From: an uncultured Pedobacter sp.
GTDB lineage: Bacteria; Bacteroidota; Bacteroidia; Sphingobacteriales; Sphingobacteriaceae
Direction of reading: 5' to 3'
DNA length: 7,504 nt
Assembly: GCA_946478755.1 (NCBI GenBank)
Contig: CAMLDJ010000270.1
Span: 1 to 7,504, forward strand
The position numbers and the translations under genes were made by a program. Below are positions 1-5,272 of the stretch, one piece after another; position 1 is the stretch's first letter; each line of letters starts with the position of its first letter. The notes beneath the pieces are model-generated. The model did not search any database. It was not told the origin of the DNA and worked only from the letters and a program-made list of their open reading frames with translations.

Positions 1-9
1 ACAGAAGAC

Positions 10-420
10 ATGTATCCAGAATATTTAGTAGAACCAATGCGTGCAGAACTTACCAAAGTAGGTTTTGAAGAATTAAGAACTGCAGAAGATGTTGACAATG
101 CCATCAGTAGTGAAGGAACGGTATTTGTAGTTGTAAACTCTGTATGTGGTTGTGCCGCAGCAAATGCACGTCCGGCAGCAAGACTGGCCGCAGCGAATGA
201 AAAACATCCTGATAAACTGGTTACTGTTTTTGCAGGTATGGAAAAAGAAGCAGTTGACAGGGCGAGGGGATATATGATGCCTTTTCCCCCTTCATCACCA
301 GCCATGGCTTTGTTTAAAGATGGCAAATTGGTTCATATGATCGAACGCCATCAGATTGAAGGCCGTCCGGCGCAGATGATCGCTGACAGCCTGATCGGCG
401 CGTTTGATCAGTATTGCTAG
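10..420 (+). CDS. BrxA/BrxB-family bacilliredoxin (YphP/YqiW, DUF1094)
   Basis: This 136-aa cytoplasmic thioredoxin-fold protein is complete from residue 1. The CGC active site is at C46-G47-C48 within NSVCGCAAANARP. Further family hallmarks are LVTVFAG (about 70-76), the PPSSPAMALFKDGK stretch carrying the cis-proline loop (about 93-106), IERHQIEG, and a terminal Cys136. In Bacillus, YphP and YqiW remove bacillithiol from mixed disulfides on oxidised proteins. Some Bacteroidota make bacillithiol, so the same role is plausible, but no bsh gene is visible here. The ATG was chosen because MYPEYLVEPMRAEL matches the usual family start. Only nine bases precede it, so an operon partner upstream cannot be judged. 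A strong terminator follows 10 nt after the stop. The family call is firm; the thiol partner is inferred. Confidence 0.93.
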   Translation: MYPEYLVEPMRAELTKVGFEELRTAEDVDNAISSEGTVFVVVNSVCGCAAANARPAARLAAANEKHPDKLVTVFAGMEKEAVDRARGYMMPFPPSSPAMALFKDGKLVHMIERHQIEGRPAQMIADSLIGAFDQYC

Positions 421-430
421 TTAACAGAAA

Positions 431-475
431 AAATAAAAGCGGGGGTATCTGAAAAAGATGCTCCCGCTTTTATTT
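431..475. terminator. Bidirectional intrinsic terminator between convergent genes
   Basis: A 13-bp perfect inverted repeat (431-443 with 463-475) continues into seven more pairs (444-450 with 456-462, two of them G-U wobbles) around the loop GAAAA (451-455). The GC core (GCGGG/CCCGC) is flanked by A-rich sequence on the left and T-rich sequence on the right, so either transcript gets a hairpin followed by a U-rich tail. The tail is longer on the minus strand (TTTTATTTTTTC). The hairpin begins 10 nt after the bacilliredoxin stop and 3 nt after the histidine kinase stop. It therefore ends both genes. Confidence 0.9.
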
Positions 476-478
476 GCG

Positions 479-2842
479 TTAGATTTGGGATATATGGTGC
501 AGGACCTTTCTGTAGAGCTCATCAGGCAAAAATGGTTTGATCACTATATCATCGATACCCGCTTCCATCACTCTCAATCCTATTTCGTCCGGTAAATTAG
601 CTGTAAGTGCAATGATTGGTATGGTAACGCCATTCTGACGCATTTTCATACTCGATTTATAACCATCCATTACCGGCATGTGTAAATCCATGAGGACAAG
701 CTTGTGTTTGCTTACATCCAGCTTATCCAGGGCTTCCTGTCCGTTTAATGCAACATCTATGGTCGCACCCCAGCGCTCCAGGTACCTTTGTGCGACAAGT
801 ACATTCATCAGGTTGTCTTCTACCAGTAATATGTGAATGCCGGTCAGGAGTTTCTCACTTTCTCCAGGCAATTGTTTCCCTTTTTTCTGATCAAGCGTTT
901 TGATACTTTTCTCAAAGGTTTGTATAAAATAAAATGCCGACCCCTTACCTTCATCACTGATCAGGTTTAATGATGAGTTTTGCAGTTCCAGTATTTTCTT
1001 GCAGATCGCGAGCCCTAAGCCCGTTCCTCCAAAGCCCCTTGAGGTGGAAGAATCTGCCTGGGTAAACCTTTCAAATATTACCTTCTGCTTATCTTTGGAA
1101 ATGCCTATGCCGGTGTCTTTAACCTCAATGTTTAAAGTAATTGTGGTGTCCGTTTGTTCAGCAACTTTTATACTGACCTGTACCGAGCCTTCGTTTGTGA
1201 ATTTAATGGCGTTGTGCATCAGATTGGTCATCACCTGGGACAAGCGGGTTGGGTCGCCAAGTAATCTATTGTTCAGGCCCTTGTCTATTTTAAGCGTAAG
1301 ATCAATTCCTTTATCATGAGCAGCACTTTTTAAGCCTGAAACGATGTTCTCCGCGATTGACGCAATGTCCATTTCGATGTGCTCAAAGGTGACTTTCCCT
1401 GCTTCAATTTTATTCAGGTCCAAGATGTCGTTCACAATAGATAACAGGTTGTTTGCCGAAAAAAGCATCACATCCAGTTGTTCCTTTTGATCGCTTCTCG
1501 GGTCGTTTTTTAATAGCAGGTGGCTCATGCCGATCACTGCATTAAGCGGAGTTCTGATTTCATGGCTCATGGTACTCAGGAACTCGCTTTTTGCTTTCAA
1601 TCCCTGTTCAGCTTCCACTCTCGCTTTTTTGAGCTCAAATGAAACCCGGTGAGACAGCACGAGTGACTGAAGGAAGAAAAAGCAAATGTAGAAAATAAAG
1701 CTCAATAGCTGTGCGGGGGGGATAAACGACCAATAATGGAGTAAGGAGATCGCAAAAACGGGCATTATTGCAAATAAGCTTATTAATGTATAAATGGCTC
1801 CTGGCCTTCTTCTGATATAGGCAATGATATATACATAAGGAACATACAGGATGCAGAAAATCATGACCACCAGAAAAGGGTTCATTAACTGGGTAAAATA
1901 ATAGGGAGATAAACTGACTGCCGACAAAGAAAAGCTTAAACAAATCAGGCCAACTATCTTTACGGCCACTGAACTCACTTCATTGGGGTAAAGATGACGG
2001 GTGTATAAAGCAAACAGCCCTATTCCTAAATATAGCGTTAAATATTCCAGGCGTATTGCCACATCCCAGCTTATATTGGTCATGGTGTGCAGGACATAGT
2101 TATTCACGCCAACAATCCTGTAACTGTAAACGATGGAGAAAAGGGCAAACAACAAGATGGCCTTATCTCTGTTACCCATCAGGTAAAGTCCCAAAAAGAA
2201 AAAACCGCCCATGATCAGGCAGCCTGTTAACAGCAGATCAATCGCTTCGGCGTGTTTTCTTGTTGCTATAATCTCAGCTTTATTACTTATCCATATCGGC
2301 TTTTTAATTCCCCCTTTGCTATGCGTGAAATTTGCAATCTGGAGAAGCAGGTTCAGGGTGTCCGCGTTTTGGGGGACTTCGACTGTTGTGGATTCCCAAT
2401 ACGGCGCATAATCATTCTCGTTTTTACCTACTTTTCCGTTGGACGCTTCTTCGCGGCCATTAATAAACAGGCGGTAAGACGTATAGACTTCTGGCATGGC
2501 TATTCGCAGATAGCGGTTTGTTTTAGGCAATAAAATGGTTAGTTTGTAAGTAGCATAGCCAAATGCCGGCAATCGGACACCATTTATTTCATCGGTCCAT
2601 CTGCGTGGGAAGTCAACAAGCTTTCCTTGCTTAGGATCTGCCGGATGACCAGGATCTACAAGCGTGTTCCAATAGAAGACCCATTGCCCGTTAAGTGCAA
2701 CCTTATGATCTAATGATTGTCCGCGCAGGTCTATAACTCCATTCTTAGCAATAGGAACTGTTGCATCAGCCTTTGCGAAAACAAAACTTGTAAAGCAGCA
2801 CAACACCATGCATGCGCTATAAAAATATCTATTTAACCCCAT
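479..2842 (-). CDS. Hybrid sensor histidine kinase with 7TMR-DISM-type sensor and C-terminal receiver
   Basis: This 787-aa inner-membrane kinase has a signal peptide (about 1-25, likely cleaved after AKA25). A periplasmic beta-rich domain (about 38-190) follows, with NGQWVFYW, FGYATYKLTILLP, YRLFINGREE and LNLLLQIANFTH; this resembles the 7TMR-DISM extracellular or galactose-binding-like jelly-roll fold. Seven hydrophobic helices span about 201-397, then a short coiled linker. HisKA carries phospho-acceptor His427 in MSHEIRTPLN. The HATPase has N544 (N box), DTGIG 576-580 (G1), FERF 590-593 and GFGGTGLGL 603-611 (G2). The receiver (about 669-785) has E675/D676, phospho-acceptor D719, T747 and K769. 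All catalytic residues are present. There is no DNA-binding output domain or separate regulator in view, so its phosphorelay partner lies elsewhere. It sits 100 nt downstream of cdaA on the same strand; co-transcription is possible but unproven. The ligand is unknown. Confidence 0.93.
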   Translation of the reverse strand: MGLNRYFYSACMVLCCFTSFVFAKADATVPIAKNGVIDLRGQSLDHKVALNGQWVFYWNTLVDPGHPADPKQGKLVDFPRRWTDEINGVRLPAFGYATYKLTILLPKTNRYLRIAMPEVYTSYRLFINGREEASNGKVGKNENDYAPYWESTTVEVPQNADTLNLLLQIANFTHSKGGIKKPIWISNKAEIIATRKHAEAIDLLLTGCLIMGGFFFLGLYLMGNRDKAILLFALFSIVYSYRIVGVNNYVLHTMTNISWDVAIRLEYLTLYLGIGLFALYTRHLYPNEVSSVAVKIVGLICLSFSLSAVSLSPYYFTQLMNPFLVVMIFCILYVPYVYIIAYIRRRPGAIYTLISLFAIMPVFAISLLHYWSFIPPAQLLSFIFYICFFFLQSLVLSHRVSFELKKARVEAEQGLKAKSEFLSTMSHEIRTPLNAVIGMSHLLLKNDPRSDQKEQLDVMLFSANNLLSIVNDILDLNKIEAGKVTFEHIEMDIASIAENIVSGLKSAAHDKGIDLTLKIDKGLNNRLLGDPTRLSQVMTNLMHNAIKFTNEGSVQVSIKVAEQTDTTITLNIEVKDTGIGISKDKQKVIFERFTQADSSTSRGFGGTGLGLAICKKILELQNSSLNLISDEGKGSAFYFIQTFEKSIKTLDQKKGKQLPGESEKLLTGIHILLVEDNLMNVLVAQRYLERWGATIDVALNGQEALDKLDVSKHKLVLMDLHMPVMDGYKSSMKMRQNGVTIPIIALTANLPDEIGLRVMEAGIDDIVIKPFLPDELYRKVLHHISQI

Positions 2843-2859
2843 TAAGATAATTCAAACGC

Positions 2860-2885
2860 TTGATTAATGATATGGAATTAATCAA
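2860..2885. repeat. AT-rich 9-bp inverted repeat upstream of the histidine kinase
   Basis: TTGATTAAT (2860-2868) and ATTAATCAA (2877-2885) are perfect inverted copies separated by 8 bp. They lie in the very AT-rich 100-bp gap between cdaA and the kinase gene, 18 nt upstream of the kinase start. The dyad could be a binding site for a regulator of the kinase gene. In such AT-rich DNA, a chance dyad is also possible. It lacks the GC core expected of a terminator for cdaA. Confidence 0.35.
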
Positions 2886-2942
2886 TTAATGATTTTAATT
2901 TTGCGCTAATATATGGTAATTAATAAGTTAATAATAACGAAA

Positions 2943-3734
2943 TCAAAAATCCTTGTTCAGTAACTTTTCAAGTTCTCCGAACGATACATTCATTCTTACA
3001 CGACCCTGTTTTGCATACGCAATCTCTCCAGTTTCCTCAGAGATGATAACAGCAACAGCATCAGTGGTCTCTGACACACCAATTCCTGCCCGGTGGCGTA
3101 ACCCAAATTGCGAAGGTAACTTGTCATTATCCGTTAAGGGCAGAATGCAACTGGCACTTTTAATCTTGTTTTCCGCAATGACAACAGCGCCGTCGTGTAG
3201 CGGACTATATTTCTGAAAAATACTTTCGAGCAGGCGTTTTGATATTTTAGAGTCGATCATTTCACAGCTGTTGGCAAAAAGCTGGTCGTCGTAAAACTTA
3301 ACGAATACAATCAAAGCACCTGTCCTGGATTTTTTCATGCTTTTACAAGCGTCAATAATTGGCTTGATCCTGATCAGATTATTTTGTTCAATGTTCTTGC
3401 TGCCAAACAAGTAACCCCACCAGGCTTTGTTCTGCTGTAAGAAGGTATTTTTTCCAATGAGGAGCAGAAACCGCCGTATCTCAGGCTGAAAAATAATGAT
3501 CAAAGCTATGATCCCAACACTCATAAACTGGTTAATAATGCCGGAAAGTAAGTTCATATGCAGGGCATCAACTATCCAGTGTATTACCAGGATGATGACC
3601 ATGCCCAATAAAAGATTTACAGCAAGGGTGTTTTTGATGAGATTGTAAATGTAATAAATGATGAGTGCCACCAGGATGATGTCCACTGCATCTGTAATTG
3701 TAACTTTTAAGAAATCGAATTCTAATGTTTTCAC
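2943..3734 (-). CDS. cdaA: Membrane diadenylate cyclase CdaA (c-di-AMP synthase), GTG start
   Basis: This 263-aa protein condenses two ATP molecules into c-di-AMP. Three N-terminal membrane helices (about 16-33, 38-56, 68-84) precede FQPEIRRFLLLIG (82-94) and the DAC (DisA_N) domain (about 120-250). Both catalytic motifs are intact: DGA at 181-183 (SPLHDGAVV) and RHR at 213-215 (GLRHRAG); ISEETGEIA (231-239) follows. Length and architecture match CdaA/DacA rather than DisA. The start is GTG: an in-frame TAA lies three codons upstream, and the next Met (residue 45) would remove most of the first two membrane helices. No YbbR/CdaR regulator or glmM adjoins it. It follows folP after a 69-nt gap containing a promoter-like sequence and an inverted repeat, so it may have its own promoter as well as reading from folP. 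Confidence 0.95.
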   Translation of the reverse strand: MKTLEFDFLKVTITDAVDIILVALIIYYIYNLIKNTLAVNLLLGMVIILVIHWIVDALHMNLLSGIINQFMSVGIIALIIIFQPEIRRFLLLIGKNTFLQQNKAWWGYLFGSKNIEQNNLIRIKPIIDACKSMKKSRTGALIVFVKFYDDQLFANSCEMIDSKISKRLLESIFQKYSPLHDGAVVIAENKIKSASCILPLTDNDKLPSQFGLRHRAGIGVSETTDAVAVIISEETGEIAYAKQGRVRMNVSFGELEKLLNKDF

Positions 3735-3754
3735 CGCTGTTTAATTATTGTTTG

Positions 3755-3782
3755 CAAACCTGCCAATGCTTGGGCAGGGCAA
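3755..3782 (-). promoter_or_regulatory. Candidate Bacteroidota-type promoter for cdaA
   Basis: On the minus strand a TTG (3782-3780) is followed after 17 nt by CAGGTTTG (3762-3755). The second element matches the Bacteroidota -7 motif TAnnTTTG except at its first base. The spacing lies within the range reported for -33/-7 pairs in this phylum. Transcription would start roughly 10-15 nt upstream of the GTG codon, giving a very short leader. This rests on motif matching only. Confidence 0.35.
3759..3778. repeat. GC-rich inverted repeat between folP and cdaA, possible operator
   Basis: CCTGCC (3759-3764) and GGCAGG (3773-3778) form a perfect 6-bp dyad with an 8-nt loop, 25 nt upstream of the cdaA GTG. 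It lies between the putative -33 and -7 elements and overlaps the -7 box, a position typical of repressor sites. As RNA it would make a small hairpin with no strong U-tract after it, so it is at best a weak terminator for folP. Confidence 0.35.
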
Positions 3783-3803
3783 GTTAGGAATTTTTTAACC
3801 ATA

Positions 3804-4661
3804 TTATTGGGCATGCATTTTTCCTACCAGGGCGATACACTCTGTGGCTGCTCTTACATCGTGAACGCGCAAAATACGGGCGCCTTTTAATAGTGCAATG
3901 GTATTTAATGCTGTAGTACCATTCAGGGCTTGTTCAGGACCTCCACCTAAAAATTTATAGATCATAGATTTTCTCGAGAGTCCGGCAAGGACCGGCAGCT
4001 CAAACATATCCAGCGTTTCCATATGCTGCAAGACTTCGTAATTCTGTTCAAGAGTTTTAGCAAAGCCGAAACCAGGATCAAGAATAATGTCCTTTACCCC
4101 CAGCTGTTTAAGCCTGCTTACCTTATCAGAGAAATACCCGCTCATTTCCAACATCAGGTTTTGATAATTTGTATTTTGCTGCATGGTTCTGGGTGTTCCT
4201 TTCATATGCATAATGATGTAAGGGACATTTAAGCGGGCTACAGTCTCAAACATAGAATCATCCATGTTGCCGGCCGAAATGTCGTTGATCATATGGGCTC
4301 CGGCATCAACAGCGGCCCGGGCAACTCGGGCTCTGAAAGTATCAATAGAAAGTAGTGCATCTGGAAAAGCATTACCTATGGCTTCAACAACGGGGACGAT
4401 TTTGTTCGTTTCTTCTTCTTCAGTCACTTCATTTGCTCCCGGTCTAGAAGAATAGGCCCCAATGTCAATAAATCTGCCCCCTTCATTTATAATCGTTTCC
4501 GCACGTCGCAGCGCCTGCTCAATAGAGCCAAAGCGGCTGTCCCTGTAAAATGAGTCAGCAGTCAGATTTAAGATCCCCATCACGCAGGGGCTACTCAAAT
4601 CAACCAGTTTACCTTTTAGGTTTAGTGTGGTCTTTCGGTTTAAAAATGTATCTTTAGCCAT
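3804..4661 (-). CDS. folP: Dihydropteroate synthase (DHPS)
   Basis: This 285-aa cytoplasmic TIM-barrel enzyme joins 6-hydroxymethyl-dihydropterin diphosphate to p-aminobenzoate in folate synthesis; it is the sulfonamide target. Visible motifs in order are MGILNLTADSFY (28-39, loop 1), IDIGAYSSRPGA (65-76, loop 2), SIDTF (105-109), NDIS (126-129), MHMKGTP (151-157), DPGFGFAKT (195-203), GLSRKSM (227-233) and RVHDV (265-269). The length is normal for the family. Two loop positions differ from the common form: Ala35 where NxTPDSF has proline, and Ser72 where STRPGA has threonine. No Phe-Gly insertion of the Sul1-3 type is present, so it looks like the native enzyme. The ATG at 4661 gives a normal family N-terminus. 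It is divergent from the DUF1599 gene and upstream of cdaA. Confidence 0.95.
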   Translation of the reverse strand: MAKDTFLNRKTTLNLKGKLVDLSSPCVMGILNLTADSFYRDSRFGSIEQALRRAETIINEGGRFIDIGAYSSRPGANEVTEEEETNKIVPVVEAIGNAFPDALLSIDTFRARVARAAVDAGAHMINDISAGNMDDSMFETVARLNVPYIIMHMKGTPRTMQQNTNYQNLMLEMSGYFSDKVSRLKQLGVKDIILDPGFGFAKTLEQNYEVLQHMETLDMFELPVLAGLSRKSMIYKFLGGGPEQALNGTTALNTIALLKGARILRVHDVRAATECIALVGKMHAQ

Positions 4662-4671
4662 TGTTTTAATG

Positions 4672-4703
4672 CAAACTTAGATAAAAAAGACTTGGATTAA
4701 AAC
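4672..4703 (-). promoter_or_regulatory. Candidate Bacteroidota-type promoter for folP
   Basis: On the minus strand TAAGTTTG (4679-4672) is an exact match to the Bacteroidota -7 motif TAnnTTTG. A T-rich element GTTTTAA (4703-4697) sits about 17 nt upstream, where the -33 TTTG would be expected, but it is an imperfect match. The -7 box ends 10 nt before the folP ATG, so the leader would be only a few nucleotides long. The -7 match is good and the -33 match is weak. Confidence 0.45.
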
Positions 4704-4722
4704 GGGTGTGAACTTATTATTT
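4692..4722 (+). promoter_or_regulatory. Weak candidate promoter for the DUF1599 operon
   Basis: TTG (4692-4694) is followed after 20 nt by TATTATTT (4715-4722), a partial match to TAnnTTTG. It overlaps the putative folP -33 region on the other strand. Only 68 bp separate the two divergent starts, so both promoters must lie back to back here or inside the opposite genes. Transcription from this site would be leaderless or nearly so. Low confidence. Confidence 0.22.
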
Positions 4723-4729
4723 AATTGTC

Positions 4730-5272
4730 TTGGCAACAAATACATCTCAGGAATTCGACGCTGTAATAGCGGTTTGCAAATCGCTTTTTTTAAAAAAAAC
4801 AAAAGACTACGGAACGGCCTGGAGAATACTCCGGCCAGCTTCAATAACCGACCAGATTTTTATCAAGGCTCAACGCATCCGTACGCTCGAAGAAAAAAAG
4901 GTTTCTAAAGTAGGGGAGGACATCACTTCAGAGTACATTGGCATTATCAACTATTGTATAATTGCCATGATGCAGCTGGAACTGAATGAAAATGACCCTC
5001 TGGAACTGGGGCTGGAAGCGGTCGCTGCTGCTTACGATAAAAAGATAAATGAAACCAAGGAGCTGATGTTCAATAAGAACCATGATTATGGTGAAGCCTG
5101 GCGGGACATGCGCATCAGCTCATTAACCGATCTTATCCTGATGAAGATCTTCCGCGTGAAACAGATTGAGGACAACCAGGGGCAAACCCTGGCGTCGGAA
5201 GGCGTAAATGCCAATTACCAGGATATGCTAAATTATGCTGTTTTTGCATCGATTAAACTGGGGGTTCAATAA
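4730..5272 (+). CDS. Tandem DUF1599 (nucleotide modification associated domain 1) protein, TTG start
   Basis: This 180-aa soluble, mostly helical protein of unknown function is built from two DUF1599 repeats, about 10-85 and 101-178. The repeats align through DYGTAWR (26-32) / DYGEAWR (119-125), SITD (38-41) / SLTD (131-134), R49 / R142, and a helix containing N-Y at 74-75 / 168-169. Copy 1 keeps the fuller family form (DYGTAWRILRPASITDQIFIKAQRIRTLEE region), while copy 2 has diverged. PF07659 carries the name nucleotide modification associated domain 1 from its phage and DNA-modification contexts; no reaction is established. The start is TTG: an in-frame TGA lies at 4709-4711 and no ATG or GTG lies between, while a downstream Met would delete repeat 1. 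Its stop overlaps the next ATG by 1 nt. It is divergent from folP. Confidence 0.85.
   Translation: MATNTSQEFDAVIAVCKSLFLKKTKDYGTAWRILRPASITDQIFIKAQRIRTLEEKKVSKVGEDITSEYIGIINYCIIAMMQLELNENDPLELGLEAVAAAYDKKINETKELMFNKNHDYGEAWRDMRISSLTDLILMKIFRVKQIEDNQGQTLASEGVNANYQDMLNYAVFASIKLGVQ

Noticed and set aside
999..1319. 106-aa plus-strand open frame inside the histidine kinase
   Set aside because: It is antisense to the HATPase-coding region, whose motifs are intact in the minus frame, and its translation resembles no protein family.
1635..1943. 102-aa minus-strand open frame overlapping the kinase membrane region
   Set aside because: It is a different frame of the same strand across the transmembrane segment; its hydrophobic, Leu/Phe-rich content follows from the T-rich codons of the real gene.
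2211..2533. Two overlapping plus-strand frames opposite the kinase sensor domain
   Set aside because: They are antisense to a well-formed domain and have no start-site support.
2853..2860. AGCGTTTG on the minus strand as the -7 box of the kinase gene
   Set aside because: Only TTTG matches; the essential TA is missing, and it would lie almost on the start codon.
3759..3778. The CCTGCC/GGCAGG hairpin as an intrinsic terminator of folP
   Set aside because: It has only six base pairs and no real U-tract after it on the minus strand; a regulatory dyad fits better.
3804..4661. folP as an acquired sul-type sulfonamide resistance gene
   Set aside because: It lacks the Phe-Gly insertion of Sul enzymes, sits beside cdaA in a typical chromosomal context, and has no mobile element nearby.
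4708..4908. GTG-started 66-aa frame overlapping the start of the DUF1599 gene
   Set aside because: The neighbouring frame carries the recognisable repeat 1; this one gives a basic low-information peptide. It was considered as a possible leader peptide, but it shows no attenuator-like structure.
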